A stretch of DNA of 64,000 nt from Hyphomicrobiaceae bacterium (GTDB taxonomy: Bacteria; Pseudomonadota; Alphaproteobacteria; Rhizobiales; Hyphomicrobiaceae): the NCBI GenBank assembly GCA_022844275.1, contig JALHMB010000006.1, positions 215,001 through 279,000 on the forward strand, given 5' to 3'. The position numbers were made by a program, and so were the translations under genes. Shown in pieces: positions 25,866 through 36,790 of this stretch. Every line of letters begins with the position of its first letter. Within the stretch, counting starts at the first letter, position 1. The notes below the pieces were generated by a model that made no database searches, was not told the origin of the DNA, and was given only the letters and a program-made list of their open reading frames with translations.

Positions 25866-27773
25866 ATGAGCACCGACCGCCCGTCGCCCGCGGGAGCGCG
25901 CCCCTTTCAGGCCGAGGTGTCGCGCCTGCTGCACCTCATGGTGCATTCGGTCTACACCGAAAAGGACATCTTCCTGCGTGAGCTGATCTCGAATGCGTCC
26001 GACGCTTGCGATAAGCTCCGCTATGAGGCGATTGCGCGTCCAGAGCTGATCGGCGACGACGCGCGCCTCGCGATCCGCATCGAGACGGACAAGGAAGCAG
26101 GCCGGCTCGTCATCGCCGACAACGGCATCGGCATGAACGAGAGCGAGCTCGCCGAGAATCTTGGCACGATCGCCCGCTCGGGCACGCGCGCCTTCATCGA
26201 ACGCCTCGGCAAGGACGGCGAGAACTCCGCGCTCATCGGTCAATTCGGCGTTGGCTTCTATTCGGCCTTCATGGTGGCCGATCACATCGAGGTTCTGAGC
26301 CGCAAGGCCGGCGAGGATGCGGTCTGGCTTTGGTCGTCCGACGGCGCGAACGGTTTCACGATCGCGCCCGCACCAGAAGGCGACGCGGCCAAGGTGGCGC
26401 GCGGCACGCGGATCACGCTGCATCTCAAGGATGACGCGAAGAACTTTCTCGAAGACTACGAGATCGAGCGCATTGTCAAAACCTACTCCGATCACATCCT
26501 CTTCCCCGTCGAGCTGATCGGTGCGGACGGCGCAGCAAAGCAGCTCAACTCGGCAAGTGCGCTCTGGCAGCGGTCCAAGAGCGAGGTGAAGCCGGACGAG
26601 TACACCGAGGCCTACCGCAGCATTGCCGGACAGCTCGACCAGCCGGCGCTGACCGTCCACTACAAGGCCGAAGGTCGCCAGTCCTACGCGGCGCTCCTGT
26701 TCGTGCCGACGCAGCGGCCATTCGATCTCTTCGATGTCGAGCGCAAGGGACGCGTGAAGCTTTACGTTCGTCGCGTGTTCATCACCGAGGACGCGGCACT
26801 GCTGCCGGGATATCTCCGCTTCGTCCGCGGTGTGATCGATAGCGAGGACGTGCCACTCAACATTAGCCGCGAGATGCTGCAGAACAATCCGGCCGTGGCA
26901 CAGATCCGCCGCGCCGTGACGGCCAAGGTCATAGGTGAGCTGGAGACGCTGGCGAACAAAGAGCCGAAGAATTTCATGCAGATCTGGGAAATCTTCGGGC
27001 AGGCGCTCAAAGAAGGTATCTACGAGGATTTCGAGCGCCGCGAGCAGCTCCTGAAGCTCGCGCGCTTTCGCTCTACGGTGGGCGACGACTGGCGTTCGCT
27101 CAGCGAGTATGTCGCGGACATGCGCGAAGGCCAAACGGATATCTACTATCTCGTCGGCGAAAGTCTCGATCGCCTCAAAGCGAGCCCGCAGCTCGAGGCC
27201 GCGAAAGAACGCGGCGTCGAAGTGCTGCTGCTCCACGATCCCGTGGATGCCTTCTGGACGACATCGGCACCGAAGTTCGACGGCAAGGCGCTGAAGTCGC
27301 TCTCGCAGGGCGATGTCGATCTCTCCGCGGTTCCGCTGAAAGAGAATGCGACGCCGAAGGCCGATCCGCCGAAGGATGTCGGTGATCTCATTTCCTCGCT
27401 CAAGGCGGCGCTCGGCGAGGAAGTCGACGACGTCAAGGTCTCGCAGCGGCTCGTCAGCTCGCCGGCCTGCCTCGTTGCCAATGCGCACGGCCCCGATCGC
27501 ACGCTGGAGCGAATGTTGCAGCGCCAGCAGCGTGGCCTCAACGTGAAGCCGGTGCTGGAGATCAATCCCGCTCATCCGCTGATCGCGGCCATCGACCGCG
27601 CACGCCTCGCGACCGACCTCATCGCGGTCGATGACCTCGCACATTTGCTGCTCGACCAGGCGCGCATTGTCGAAGGCGAGCTGCCGAGCGATCCCGCCCG
27701 CTTCGCCGAGCGACTGAACCGCTACCTGGTTGCCGGCCTCAATGCCCCGAACACAGAAGGCAGACCCGCATGA
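25866..27773 (+). CDS. htpG: Molecular chaperone HtpG (Hsp90)
   Basis: 635 aa cytosolic ATP-dependent chaperone. The GHKL nucleotide-binding domain shows [44 protein letters not shown] and [17 protein letters not shown]. The middle domain carries [19 protein letters not shown] and [15 protein letters not shown], and the C-terminal dimerisation region follows. TAGGAG precedes the ATG. Its stop overlaps the start of the M3 peptidase gene by four bases (ATGA), so the chaperone and a peptidase are translationally coupled. Confidence 0.97.
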   Translation: MSTDRPSPAGARPFQAEVSRLLHLMVHSVYTEKDIFLRELISNASDACDKLRYEAIARPELIGDDARLAIRIETDKEAGRLVIADNGIGMNESELAENLGTIARSGTRAFIERLGKDGENSALIGQFGVGFYSAFMVADHIEVLSRKAGEDAVWLWSSDGANGFTIAPAPEGDAAKVARGTRITLHLKDDAKNFLEDYEIERIVKTYSDHILFPVELIGADGAAKQLNSASALWQRSKSEVKPDEYTEAYRSIAGQLDQPALTVHYKAEGRQSYAALLFVPTQRPFDLFDVERKGRVKLYVRRVFITEDAALLPGYLRFVRGVIDSEDVPLNISREMLQNNPAVAQIRRAVTAKVIGELETLANKEPKNFMQIWEIFGQALKEGIYEDFERREQLLKLARFRSTVGDDWRSLSEYVADMREGQTDIYYLVGESLDRLKASPQLEAAKERGVEVLLLHDPVDAFWTTSAPKFDGKALKSLSQGDVDLSAVPLKENATPKADPPKDVGDLISSLKAALGEEVDDVKVSQRLVSSPACLVANAHGPDRTLERMLQRQQRGLNVKPVLEINPAHPLIAAIDRARLATDLIAVDDLAHLLLDQARIVEGELPSDPARFAERLNRYLVAGLNAPNTEGRPA

Positions 27774-29848
27774 GCGACAAAAAGGCGAAGGCCAACGGCG
27801 CGGCCTCCGCGCGCAATCCCCTGCTCGGTGCGTGGAAGACGCCCTTCGAGCTCCCGCCCTTCGAGAAGATCAAGCCGGCGCACTTCCGTCCGGCCATCGA
27901 CAAGGCCATCGAGACACATAAGGCCGAAGTCGAGAAAATCCTTTCCAGCACGGCTTCGCCGAACTTCGGCAATACGATCGCTGCCATGGAAAAGGCCGGC
28001 GCCCAGCTCACACGTGTGCTTCGCGTCTTCTACAATCTGACGAGCTCCGATACGAACCCGGAGCTGCAGGCTATCGAGCGTGACATCGCGCCGATCCTGT
28101 CGCGTCACGGCACCGAGATCTCTCTTGATCCGCGTTTCTTCGCGCGCGTCGACACCATCTTTCAGCGCGGTAAACGTCAGAAGCTCGATGCCGAGCAGCG
28201 CCGCGTACTCGAGCGCACGCATTCGAGCCTCATCCGCGCCGGCGCGCAGCTCGATCCTGAGGCCAAGAAGCGCATGGCCGAGATCAATGCGCGGCTTGCG
28301 TCACTCGGCACGACGTTCGGCCAGAACGTGCTCGCCGACGAGCAGAGCTATAAGCTCGTTCTGGAAACCGAAGCGGATCTCGCCGGGCTCCCTGACTTCG
28401 TGCGCGCGGCGGCAAAGCGTGCCGGTGACGACCTCGGCCATCCCGGCAAGCATGTCATCACGCTCGGGCGTTCGAGCATCGAGAGCTTCCTGCAGTTCTC
28501 GACGCGACGTGATCTGCGCGAAGCGGCATTTGCAGCGTGGATCCGGCGCGGCGAGGGCGGCGGAGAGCACGACAATCGCGCTGTCGCGACGGAGATCCTG
28601 ACGCTCAGGGCCGAGCGTGCGCGGCTTCTCGGCTTCGAGACCTTCGCGAAGTTCCGCCTCGAAGATGCCATGGCGAAAACGCCGGAAGCCGTGCGCGGAC
28701 TGCTCGACGAAGTGTGGGCTGCGGCCGTCAAGAAAGCAGATGAAGAGCGTGACATGCTTCAGCGCATGATCGATCGCGAGGGCGGCAACTTTCAGGTCGA
28801 GGCCTGGGACTGGCGGCACTACGCGGAGAAAGTGCGCAAGGCCGAGTTCGATCTCGACGAGGGCGCGATCAAGCCCTACCTGCAGCTCGACCGCATGATT
28901 GAAGCGGCCTTCAATACTGCGACGCGTCTCTTCGGCCTCACCTTCGAGGAACGTACCGATCTGCCGAAGTACCATCCTGACGTCCGCACCTGGGAGGTCA
29001 AGCGCACTGACGGCACGCACGTCGGCGTTTTCGTCGGCGACTACTTCGCGCGCCCCTCGAAGCGTTCGGGCGCCTGGATGAGCGCATTCCGCAGCCAGCA
29101 GCGCCTCAAGGGCGACATCCATCCCATCATCGTCAACAATCTCAACTTCGCGCGCGGCGCCGACGGCGCGCCGACGTTGCTGAGCTTCGATGACGCGCGC
29201 ACGCTCTTCCACGAGTTCGGTCACGCCCTGCACGGGCTCCTGTCCGACGTGACCTATACCTCGATCGCAGGAACGGCCGTCTCGACGGACTTCGTCGAGC
29301 TGCCCTCACAGCTCTTCGAGCACTGGCTCGAGGAGCGCGATGTCCTGCGGCAGTTCGCCCGCCACTATGAGACCGGCGCGCCAATCCCGGACACGCTCAT
29401 CGACCGGCTCGACGCGGCCAGCAAGTTCAACCAGGGTTTTGCGACCGTCGAGTATGTCTCCTCCGCACTCGCGGACATGGAGCTGCACGCGCTTGAGAAG
29501 TTCGACGGCTTCGATCTTTCGCGCTTCGAAGCCGAGATGCTGCAGCGGATCGGTATGCCGCGCCAGATCGTCATGCGCCATCGCCTGCCACACTTCGCGC
29601 ACATCTTCTCGGGCGGCGGCTACGCAGCCGGCTACTACAGCTACATGTGGTCCGAGGTCATGGACGCCGATGCCTTCGAGGCCTTCGAGGAAACCGGCAA
29701 CGCCTTCGATCCGGAGACCGCGAAGAAGCTTGCCGAGTTCATCTACTCGGCCGGCAATCGCCGCGATCCCGCAGAGGCCTACACGCTGTTCCGTGGGCGG
29801 CTACCGACGTCGCACGCCATGCTGAAGAACCGCGGGTTGATTGGCTAG
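27770..29848 (+). CDS. M3 family zinc oligopeptidase (Dcp / oligopeptidase A type)
   Basis: 692 aa, cytosolic by lack of a signal peptide. The zinc-binding motif HEFGH lies in [20 protein letters not shown] at about residues 476-495. A later [20 protein letters not shown] and [20 protein letters not shown] are typical of the Dcp/OpdA group. Such enzymes trim small peptides, including products of larger proteases. Coupling to htpG suggests a joint role in protein quality control. The closest of Dcp and OpdA cannot be decided by eye; length and ending favour peptidyl-dipeptidase Dcp. Confidence 0.93.
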   Translation: MSDKKAKANGAASARNPLLGAWKTPFELPPFEKIKPAHFRPAIDKAIETHKAEVEKILSSTASPNFGNTIAAMEKAGAQLTRVLRVFYNLTSSDTNPELQAIERDIAPILSRHGTEISLDPRFFARVDTIFQRGKRQKLDAEQRRVLERTHSSLIRAGAQLDPEAKKRMAEINARLASLGTTFGQNVLADEQSYKLVLETEADLAGLPDFVRAAAKRAGDDLGHPGKHVITLGRSSIESFLQFSTRRDLREAAFAAWIRRGEGGGEHDNRAVATEILTLRAERARLLGFETFAKFRLEDAMAKTPEAVRGLLDEVWAAAVKKADEERDMLQRMIDREGGNFQVEAWDWRHYAEKVRKAEFDLDEGAIKPYLQLDRMIEAAFNTATRLFGLTFEERTDLPKYHPDVRTWEVKRTDGTHVGVFVGDYFARPSKRSGAWMSAFRSQQRLKGDIHPIIVNNLNFARGADGAPTLLSFDDARTLFHEFGHALHGLLSDVTYTSIAGTAVSTDFVELPSQLFEHWLEERDVLRQFARHYETGAPIPDTLIDRLDAASKFNQGFATVEYVSSALADMELHALEKFDGFDLSRFEAEMLQRIGMPRQIVMRHRLPHFAHIFSGGGYAAGYYSYMWSEVMDADAFEAFEETGNAFDPETAKKLAEFIYSAGNRRDPAEAYTLFRGRLPTSHAMLKNRGLIG

Positions 29849-29862
29849 TCGCGACGTAACCA

Positions 29863-30423
29863 TCAGGGAAGGTGCGGCCGTCGACGACGAGGGGTGGTCA
29901 TAGCGGCGAGCATCATTTGCTGGAAGATTACGAAGGTCATCGCCGTGAAGCGGACTTTCGGCTCTTTCGTATCACTCTCGAATTCTGCCAGGACCTCGGG
30001 GGCTCTGTCCGGCATTTGGTCGCCTATCCTTAGTCGGCCACATACGGCGCTGACTTCAGGAGTGTCGAAACGTAGGGGCTTCTTGGAATGAGCAATCGCA
30101 TTTCGGACGTCGCGCATCATACCAATATGTCGTCTAGTCACCTTGCCAATCAGGCCTAGCGCGTAGGCGAACTTTGTTCGGGCAGATAGCGATGCAAGTG
30201 GTCCGAACCCGCGAAAAAGCTCTGTCGTCTCCTCGCTATTGAGCGAGATCATACTGCATAGCAGCAATTGTTCGGTGGCTTCTTCGAGCAGAGTGCCGCA
30301 AACGAGTGCGATAGCTACGTCATTCTCCTCGTCAATGATGCGATGGACCTCATCCATATCCTCTTGCGTGCGCGGCAATCTGCTTAGCTTTCTAAGAGCG
30401 GTAATATCTGTTTCAAGCGTCAT
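29863..30423 (-). CDS. MltR-like protein of unknown function (lower-GC gene)
   Basis: 186 aa, no signal or membrane segment. The core FGPLASLSARTKFAYALGLI followed by MMRDVRNAIAHSKKPLRFDT resembles the MltR (mannitol operon repressor) family; the RN-x-x-AH motif is its hallmark. MltR homologues exist widely without mannitol genes, and none are near here. By eye the gene and its flanks have clearly lower GC and different codon use than neighbours, pointing to recent acquisition. It sits between the dcp-like gene and tsaD, convergent with the former, and is probably a single-gene insertion. Confidence 0.7.
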   Translation of the reverse strand: MTLETDITALRKLSRLPRTQEDMDEVHRIIDEENDVAIALVCGTLLEEATEQLLLCSMISLNSEETTELFRGFGPLASLSARTKFAYALGLIGKVTRRHIGMMRDVRNAIAHSKKPLRFDTPEVSAVCGRLRIGDQMPDRAPEVLAEFESDTKEPKVRFTAMTFVIFQQMMLAAMTTPRRRRPHLP

Positions 30424-30472
30424 GAAATAAATCCATTTATCAAATTCGCCTCAGTGCGCTCATTGCATCTTG

Positions 30473-31579
30473 TCATGCCTTCGTACCAAGCCGACCCGAG
30501 CCGATGACGGGCGTAGCGTCTGCATCGAGGGGCCAGCGAGCCCGGGCGGCGAAGTCGAGTGCGCTCGTGTTGTTGCGCACGAGATGCTCGGCACCAGCCC
30601 ATGCGACCATCGCAGCATTGTCAGTGCAGAGCGCGATCGGCGGGATCGAGAGGCGCACGCCTTCGCGCGTGGCGAGATCAGCGAGACCTCCGCGCAGCCG
30701 CTGGTTAGCCGCAACACCGCCGGCCACCACGAGCACATCAGCCTCCGCTCGCTGTCGGGCTATGCGCAGCGCCGTCCGCGTGCGATCGACGACGGCCTCG
30801 ACCACGGCCTGCTCGAAGCAGGCGCAGAGATCGGCGATGGCCTGGTCGTCGAGCGGCGCGGCAGATTGCGCGGCGAGGCGCACGGCCGTCTTGAGCCCGG
30901 CGAACGAGAAGTGCGGTTCCGCCCGTCCGAGCATGGGCCGCGGCAGGGCAAAGCGATCAGCGCGCCCACCTCGTGCTGCCTTCTCGACGGACGGACCTCC
31001 CGGCTGCGGGAGACCCAGGAGCTTCGCCGTCTTGTCGAAAGCCTCGCCGAGTGCGTCGTCGATCGTGGTGCCGAGACGCACGTAGCGACCCACATCCTCG
31101 ATCAGTAGCAGTTGTGTATGCCCGCCCGAGACCAGCAGCAGCACGTAGGGCGGCTTCAGGCCTTCGGCCAGTCCGGGCGTGAGCGCGTGTGCTTCGAGAT
31201 GGTTCACTGCGATCAGCGGCAGACCGTGGACGAGCGCGATGGCCTTGGCCTCGATGAGCCCGACGAGCACGCCGCCGATGAGACCTGGCCCGCCAGTTGC
31301 CGCAACCGCCGAGAGATCGCCAAACCGGATGCCCGCTTCTGAAAGCGCCGCCCCGATGATCTCGTCGAGACATTCGACGTGCGCCCGCGCCGCAATTTCG
31401 GGGACGACGCCCCCATAAGGTCGGTGTTGCTCCCATTGCGATCGAACGACGCTGGAGAGGATCCGGCCCCGCCCATCAACGCCGCGCGCCACAACGGCCG
31501 CGGCGGTTTCGTCGCAGCTCGTCTCGATACCGAGAACGAGTTGGGTCCGCCCCGCTCCGGGTCCTGGATGGTCGTTCAC
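30473..31579 (-). CDS. tsaD: tRNA N6-adenosine threonylcarbamoyltransferase TsaD
   Basis: 368 aa from the GTG at 31579 (V)[24 protein letters not shown]; the frame is open further upstream, but that part looks non-coding and would leave little room before hemC. Metal-binding motif [10 protein letters not shown] and the ASKHA-type [18 protein letters not shown] are present. With TsaB, TsaC and TsaE it makes t6A at position 37 of ANN-decoding tRNAs. Divergent from hemC, as in many Rhizobiales. The start has only a weak ribosome binding site. Confidence 0.94.
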   Translation of the reverse strand: MNDHPGPGAGRTQLVLGIETSCDETAAAVVARGVDGRGRILSSVVRSQWEQHRPYGGVVPEIAARAHVECLDEIIGAALSEAGIRFGDLSAVAATGGPGLIGGVLVGLIEAKAIALVHGLPLIAVNHLEAHALTPGLAEGLKPPYVLLLVSGGHTQLLLIEDVGRYVRLGTTIDDALGEAFDKTAKLLGLPQPGGPSVEKAARGGRADRFALPRPMLGRAEPHFSFAGLKTAVRLAAQSAAPLDDQAIADLCACFEQAVVEAVVDRTRTALRIARQRAEADVLVVAGGVAANQRLRGGLADLATREGVRLSIPPIALCTDNAAMVAWAGAEHLVRNNTSALDFAARARWPLDADATPVIGSGRLGTKA

Positions 31580-31683
31580 ACGCGCCTGCTGATGGAAGCG
31601 ATTGCATCGCGCCCCGCGGGCGGGCATAGACTGCCGGCGCGGCGCTCCTAATTCGCGCTGCGGTAGCATCGACCGAGGACATC

Positions 31684-32613
31684 TTGCAACAACCGCGGCT
31701 TCGCATCGGCACCCGTGGCTCGGCCCTGGCCCTCGCGCAGGCCCATGAAGTGCGGCGCCGGCTCATGGCCGCGCATGGCATGACAGAGGCAGAGATCGAG
31801 ATCGTCGTCATCCGCACGACGGGCGACCGCATTCAGGACCGGCCGCTGAGCGAGGCCGGCGGCAAGGGCCTGTTCACCAAGGAGATCGAGGAAGGGTTGC
31901 TCGACCGTTCGATCGACCTCGCCGTGCATTCCATGAAGGACATGCCGACGGTCCTGCCGGAAGGCCTGGCCATCACAGCCATGCTGCCGCGCGAGGACGT
32001 GCGGGATGCCTTCATCAGTTCGAAGTGGCCGTCGATCGAAGCGCTGCCACAGGGCGCGGTGGTGGGGTCGTCTTCGCTCCGGCGTCAGGCGCAGCTTCGG
32101 CGCTTTCGGGCGGACCTCAAGGTCGTGATGTATCGCGGCAATGTGGAGACGCGCTTGCGGAAGCTTGGCGAAGGCGCGGTGGACGCGACACTGCTGGCGG
32201 TTGCCGGCCTCAAGCGTCTGGGCCTCGCCGATCGCATCACCGCAACAATCGCCGATGACTTCATGCTGCCAGCGGTGGCGCAGGGCGCTATCGGTATCGA
32301 ATGCCGCTTCGACGACGAGGATACAGCGGCGCTTCTCGATCCGCTCAACGACGTCTCGACTTCGCTCTGTGTGACGGCGGAGCGCGCCTTCCTCGGCCGG
32401 CTCGAAGGCTCCTGCCGCACGCCGATCGCAGGCCTCGGAACGCTCGACGATGGTGTGTTTACCTTTCGCGGCGAGATCCTGACGCCGGACGGCAGCGAGA
32501 GCCACGCGACGAGCCGCAGCGGGGCACCAGCCGCCGCCGTCCAACTCGCCACGGAGGCCGCCGAGGAGCTGCTGGCAAAGGCCGGCCCCGGCTTCTTCGG
32601 AGCGCACGGCTGA
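31684..32613 (+). CDS. hemC: Hydroxymethylbilane synthase (porphobilinogen deaminase)
   Basis: 309 aa. It begins with TTG at 31684, preceded by GAGG, giving (M)[20 protein letters not shown]. Joins four porphobilinogens to hydroxymethylbilane in the tetrapyrrole pathway. VHSMKDMPT and [10 protein letters not shown] motifs are conserved, and the dipyrromethane cofactor Cys lies in [12 protein letters not shown] (about residue 243). Its stop overlaps the hemD start by one base (TGATG). Confidence 0.96.
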   Translation: MQQPRLRIGTRGSALALAQAHEVRRRLMAAHGMTEAEIEIVVIRTTGDRIQDRPLSEAGGKGLFTKEIEEGLLDRSIDLAVHSMKDMPTVLPEGLAITAMLPREDVRDAFISSKWPSIEALPQGAVVGSSSLRRQAQLRRFRADLKVVMYRGNVETRLRKLGEGAVDATLLAVAGLKRLGLADRITATIADDFMLPAVAQGAIGIECRFDDEDTAALLDPLNDVSTSLCVTAERAFLGRLEGSCRTPIAGLGTLDDGVFTFRGEILTPDGSESHATSRSGAPAAAVQLATEAAEELLAKAGPGFFGAHG

Positions 32614-33347
32614 TGCTATTCCTTGTGACGCGGCCGGAACCCGAGGGCGACAAGCTCAAGGGCCAGATCGAAGCCATCGGCCAGGAGGCCGTGGTCGAGC
32701 CGCTCATGGAAGCGGAGCTGCTCCCCGAGGCCATCGATGATCTCAATGGCATCGTGGCGCTGATCGCGACGAGCCGCAATGCGCTCAGGGCGCTGTCACA
32801 GTCACCCTATCTGCATGATGCGGTCGCCATTCCGCTGTTCGTGGTCGGGCAGGGCACGGCGGAAGCGGCCCGCGACCTTGGCTTCGAGCGAATTTCCATC
32901 GGGCAAGGCTCGGTCAGCGGCTTTGCCGCGGCCATTGCCGGAACGCTCGACCCAGCGGATGGGATGATCGTGCATCTGGCCGGCGATGTGCAGGCCGGCG
33001 ACCTCGCTGGCGAGCTCGGGGAGCTTGGATTTCGCGTGCTGCAACCCGTCGTCTATCGTATGAAGGCGGCGGAGGCCCTGAGCGAGGGTACGCGGGAGGC
33101 GATCGGCGAAGGCGCGATCGACGGTGTGGTGCTGATGTCGCCGCGCACGGCGCGGATCTATGCCGGGCTGATCAAGCGCCACAATCTGACCGATGCCGCC
33201 GCGGAGATCGTGCATGTGTGCCTGTCCGACGCGGTCGCCCGTGCGCTCTCAGCCCTCGGCGATGTACCGATCGAGGTCGCGGAGAAACCAACTTTGAACG
33301 CTATTCTTGAGCAGATTGAACAAGTTGCAGATCGATTGGACAACTGA
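32613..33347 (+). CDS. hemD: Uroporphyrinogen-III synthase
   Basis: 244 aa from the ATG at 32613 ([20 protein letters not shown]), sharing a base with the hemC stop. Sequence conservation in this family is low; identification rests on TRPEPEG at the start, the LIATSRNALRAL segment, the QPVVYRMKAAEAL segment and its place directly after hemC. It cyclises hydroxymethylbilane with inversion of ring D. Confidence 0.92.
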   Translation: MLFLVTRPEPEGDKLKGQIEAIGQEAVVEPLMEAELLPEAIDDLNGIVALIATSRNALRALSQSPYLHDAVAIPLFVVGQGTAEAARDLGFERISIGQGSVSGFAAAIAGTLDPADGMIVHLAGDVQAGDLAGELGELGFRVLQPVVYRMKAAEALSEGTREAIGEGAIDGVVLMSPRTARIYAGLIKRHNLTDAAAEIVHVCLSDAVARALSALGDVPIEVAEKPTLNAILEQIEQVADRLDN

Positions 33348-33453
33348 AGGTTTAGCCACGAAACTGAGGATCAATTTCCAGCGCATTGACTTGGCGCATG
33401 TCTCGCGACGACCGACCGGGTCAAGTATCGCGTAGCGGAAGGATGAGGCAGCG

Positions 33454-35151
33454 ATGACGAACGGCACGCAGGGTTCAGGTCCAAAGCGGCCGCACGCGAC
33501 GATCGAAGGCAAGGCCACGGAGATCAAGCCGGAGCCGGCGAAGTCCGCGGCATCGAGTTCTGCGTCAGCGGCCGGGCCCCCCACTGGCCCCTCGACGGAT
33601 CACCGCGCGACGGCAGAGAAGGTGGCGGGCGCTGCCGCGAGCGTCGCTGCCGAGAGCAAAAAGGTCGACCCGCCGAAGACCGCTTCGGCCGCCTCAGCTT
33701 CTGCTCCCTCGGCAAGCAAACCGACTGCTGCGCCGCCGCCTGCCAAGTCCAGTGGCTTCGGCTCGATTGTTTCGCACACGGTTGCCGGCGTCGTCGGCGG
33801 CGCGCTCGTGCTGCTCGCGGGTCCGCTCCTCGGCATCGGCGGGCCGGATACGACGAAAGTTTCGCCCGAGGTCGGCCAGCGTCTCGCAGCGCTCGAGGAT
33901 GCCGCGCGCAAAGCTGCGCAACCTGTCCTCTCGCCAGATGTCACCAAGCGCCTCGCCGGCATCGAGCAGGGCGTCGATCAACTGCGGACCGTTACGTCGG
34001 CGATCCCGAGCCTAGGCGAAGGTCAGGTGCGCCTCGACAACGAGACAAAGGCGCTCAAGGATCAGCTTGCGAGTCGCACAGGTCCCGGCAGTGATGCCGA
34101 GCGCCTCGCGCGCATGGATGAGCGGCTTTCGGCGCTCGCAGCGGCCGCGCTCGCCGACCCGAAAGGCGCCGGTCCCATCCCACAGCTCGCGCAGATCACG
34201 GGCCGCATTGCCGATCTCGAGACGGCGCTGACCAACCGCCTCGCGGCGGCCCGCCGCGACATGGCGACGGAGATCGAGAGCAAGCTCGCCACGACGGCCG
34301 AAGCCGCCGAGGCCGCACGCTCGGGCACACAGCGCCTCGACCGCGAGGTGACGTCGATGAAGTCGGATCTGACGCGCACGGCTCAGCGCGTCGATCAGAC
34401 GAAAACGGACACCGATCGCCTTTCCGAAGTCGCGCGATCGGCGCAGGACGAGATCGCGAGTATCAAGTCGGCACTCGATGCGCTCCGTCGCGACACGGCA
34501 AAACCCGCCGATGTCAGCGCGGCCGTTGCGCCCGCCACCGCGCGCGTCGCCAAGCTCGAAAGCAGCGTCGATGCCGTGCTCAAGGCGGAAGCTGATCGCC
34601 GCAGCAATGCCGAGCGCATCGTGCTCTCGCTCGAGCTCGGTAATCTCAAGCGCGCCATCGATCGCGGTGGCAGCTTTGCGAGCGAACTTGCTGAAGTGCG
34701 CAAGGTGGCCGGCAATCGCCTAGATCTCGGTGTCCTCCAGCGCTACCAGGACGAAGGCCTGCCGACCATTGCGGACCTTGCGCGCCAGTTCCGCCCGCTC
34801 ACCGGCACCATTATCGATGCCGATGCCGAGAAGCAGGACGCTTCTGTCGTGGACCGCTTGATGTCCGGCGCGCGCACCATCGTGCGCGTGCGCAAGCTGA
34901 CGCCCGACGCCGATGACAACTCCGTCGAAGCGACGGTCGCACGCATGGAAGGCGCACTGAACGACGGCCGCCTCGCCGACGTCATGCGCTACGCCAAGAC
35001 GCTGCCGCCGAAGAGCATCACCGGACCGACCAGAGCGTGGCTCGACAGGGTCGCGGCACGCCAGTCCGTCGAAGAAGCCATCGTCACCATCGATCGCCAG
35101 CTCAAGTCGTCGCTCGGAGCGGCTCCCGCTGCGAAGGATGCCAAGCAATGA
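33454..35151 (+). CDS. Mic60/mitofilin-like inner-membrane protein
   Basis: 565 aa. Residues 1-100 are a disordered Ala/Pro/Ser/Lys-rich cytosolic part, followed by one membrane segment at about 105-130 (IVSHTVAGVVGGALVLLAGP), a long heptad-like coiled coil through ~400, and a C-terminal mitofilin-like domain (DRLMSGARTIVRVRKLTPDA; GALNDGRLADVMRYAKTLPP). It is the alphaproteobacterial Mic60 relative, recognised by its place between hemD and hemY. In studied species such proteins shape inner-membrane folds or contact the outer membrane. Overlaps hemY by four bases. Confidence 0.88.
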   Translation: MTNGTQGSGPKRPHATIEGKATEIKPEPAKSAASSSASAAGPPTGPSTDHRATAEKVAGAAASVAAESKKVDPPKTASAASASAPSASKPTAAPPPAKSSGFGSIVSHTVAGVVGGALVLLAGPLLGIGGPDTTKVSPEVGQRLAALEDAARKAAQPVLSPDVTKRLAGIEQGVDQLRTVTSAIPSLGEGQVRLDNETKALKDQLASRTGPGSDAERLARMDERLSALAAAALADPKGAGPIPQLAQITGRIADLETALTNRLAAARRDMATEIESKLATTAEAAEAARSGTQRLDREVTSMKSDLTRTAQRVDQTKTDTDRLSEVARSAQDEIASIKSALDALRRDTAKPADVSAAVAPATARVAKLESSVDAVLKAEADRRSNAERIVLSLELGNLKRAIDRGGSFASELAEVRKVAGNRLDLGVLQRYQDEGLPTIADLARQFRPLTGTIIDADAEKQDASVVDRLMSGARTIVRVRKLTPDADDNSVEATVARMEGALNDGRLADVMRYAKTLPPKSITGPTRAWLDRVAARQSVEEAIVTIDRQLKSSLGAAPAAKDAKQ

Positions 35152-36752
35152 TCCGCCTCATCCTGTATCTCGTCGGTGTTGGCCTTCTTGCGACAGGCCT
35201 TGCATGGCTCGCCGATCGGCCTGGCCAGATGGTCCTCCAGTGGCAGGGCTACGAGATCGAGACCACTGTCTTCCGCGCCGTCGTCATGTTCGCGTTTCTC
35301 ATCGGCCTCGCGATTTTCCTCTGGTCGCTGGCGCGCCAGTTGTGGAACAGCCCCGCCGCCCTCGGCCGCATCGTCAATCGGCGCCGCCAGGAGCGCGGGC
35401 TCGAGGCGCTGTCGAGCGGCATGATCGCCATCGGCGCCGGCGACCGTTCGCAGGCGATGCGCCACGCCATCCAGGCGCGCAAGGCACTTCCTAATGAGCC
35501 GCTGACACACCTGCTGCGCGCGCAGGCGGCCCAACTCTCCGGCGACCGCACAACGGCACGCCGCATCTTCGAGGCCATGCTCGGTTCGAAAGAGACCGAG
35601 CAGCTCGGTTTGCGCGGATTATTTCTCGAAGCCGAGCGCGAGGGTGAGCACGAAGCCGCGCGCCAGTTCGCGGAACGCGCGCTGCGCCTCAATCCGCAGC
35701 TCGGCTGGCCGATCGATGCGCTCTTCGAGCTGCAGTGCCGGGCGTCGGACTGGGTTGGTGCGCTCAACACGCTCGCAGCCGGCAAGCGCAATGGCCATTT
35801 CGACAAGGCCGTCGCCGATCGCCGTCGGGGCGTCATTCTTACGGCTCAGGCGCAGATCCTCGAAGACACGAACCCTGAAAGAGCCCTTACGCTCGCCATG
35901 GAGGCGCACAGCCTCGCGCCCGATCTCGTCGAGGCAGGGGCCATCGCCGGACGCCTCTTCTCCTCGCGCGGCCAGACGAGCAAGGTCGCCCGCGTCATCG
36001 AGCAGACTTGGAGGCGCGCGCCGCACCCCGATCTCGCCATCGCCTATGCCTATGCGCGGCCCGGCGACAGTCCAAAAGATCGTCTCGACCGCGTGAAGAA
36101 CCTCGCGCGCACGACACCACATTCCGTCGAGGCGCCGATCGCGGTCGCGCACGCAGCCATCGAGGCGCACGACTGGGCGGAAGCGCGCAAAGCACTGGCA
36201 CCGCTGGTCGACGGTCGCCTCTCGCAGCGCGTGTGCACGCTTATGGCGCGCATCGAGGGTGAGCAGTTCGGCAATGCCGGGCGCGTGCGCGAGTGGCTTG
36301 CTCGCGCGACCAATGCGCCGCGTGATCCTGCGTGGACGGCGGACGGCATCGTGGCTGAGCGGTGGGCGGCGATCTCGCCGGTCACGGGAACGCTCGATGC
36401 CTTCCAGTGGAAGGTGCCCGTCGAGCAGAAGGGCACACAGGATGAGGAACTCGCGCTTGCCAAGCTCGAAGAGTTGATGGCGCTCGGCGAGGCGAAGAAC
36501 GAGAAGGTCATCGAAGCCAAGCGCGTCGCCGACGACGACGTGCCTCAGACGGTCGAGGTGCGAACCGTGCCGATCACGGAGGCGAAGCCAGTCACGAGAC
36601 CGACGAGTGTACCAACGGGTGCCCCTTCGCGCTCGAATGGGGCAGCGTCGGAGCCCTTCGTGCCGACGCGCGCACCGGATGATCCCGGCATCGACGATGA
36701 CGAGCCGGCACCACGTGCCAAGCCTGCGGCAAAGGCCGGAACGGCGGCTTAA
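35148..36752 (+). CDS. hemY: HemY-like TPR membrane protein
   Basis: 534 aa from MIRLILYLVGVGLLATGLAW at 35148, whose ATG overlaps the upstream stop. Two N-terminal membrane helices (~1-20 and ~42-65) are followed by tetratricopeptide-like helices (for example EREGEHEAARQFAERALRLN and RRAPHPDLAIAYAYARPGDS). The tail after ~450 is disordered and rich in Pro/Ala/Asp. HemY of this type (not the protoporphyrinogen oxidase of the same name) has an unclear role in haem metabolism or envelope organisation. Fourth gene of the hemC-hemD-Mic60-hemY operon. Confidence 0.9.
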   Translation: MIRLILYLVGVGLLATGLAWLADRPGQMVLQWQGYEIETTVFRAVVMFAFLIGLAIFLWSLARQLWNSPAALGRIVNRRRQERGLEALSSGMIAIGAGDRSQAMRHAIQARKALPNEPLTHLLRAQAAQLSGDRTTARRIFEAMLGSKETEQLGLRGLFLEAEREGEHEAARQFAERALRLNPQLGWPIDALFELQCRASDWVGALNTLAAGKRNGHFDKAVADRRRGVILTAQAQILEDTNPERALTLAMEAHSLAPDLVEAGAIAGRLFSSRGQTSKVARVIEQTWRRAPHPDLAIAYAYARPGDSPKDRLDRVKNLARTTPHSVEAPIAVAHAAIEAHDWAEARKALAPLVDGRLSQRVCTLMARIEGEQFGNAGRVREWLARATNAPRDPAWTADGIVAERWAAISPVTGTLDAFQWKVPVEQKGTQDEELALAKLEELMALGEAKNEKVIEAKRVADDDVPQTVEVRTVPITEAKPVTRPTSVPTGAPSRSNGAASEPFVPTRAPDDPGIDDDEPAPRAKPAAKAGTAA

Positions 36753-36790
36753 ACTCCCGCGCCCCCGCCTTTCATGACTTGGAATACGCT

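Noticed and set aside
25728-27644. 638-codon open frame antisense to htpG
   Set aside because: It is the mirror of a highly conserved, GC-rich gene; its product has no recognisable domain, and long antisense frames are expected at this GC content.
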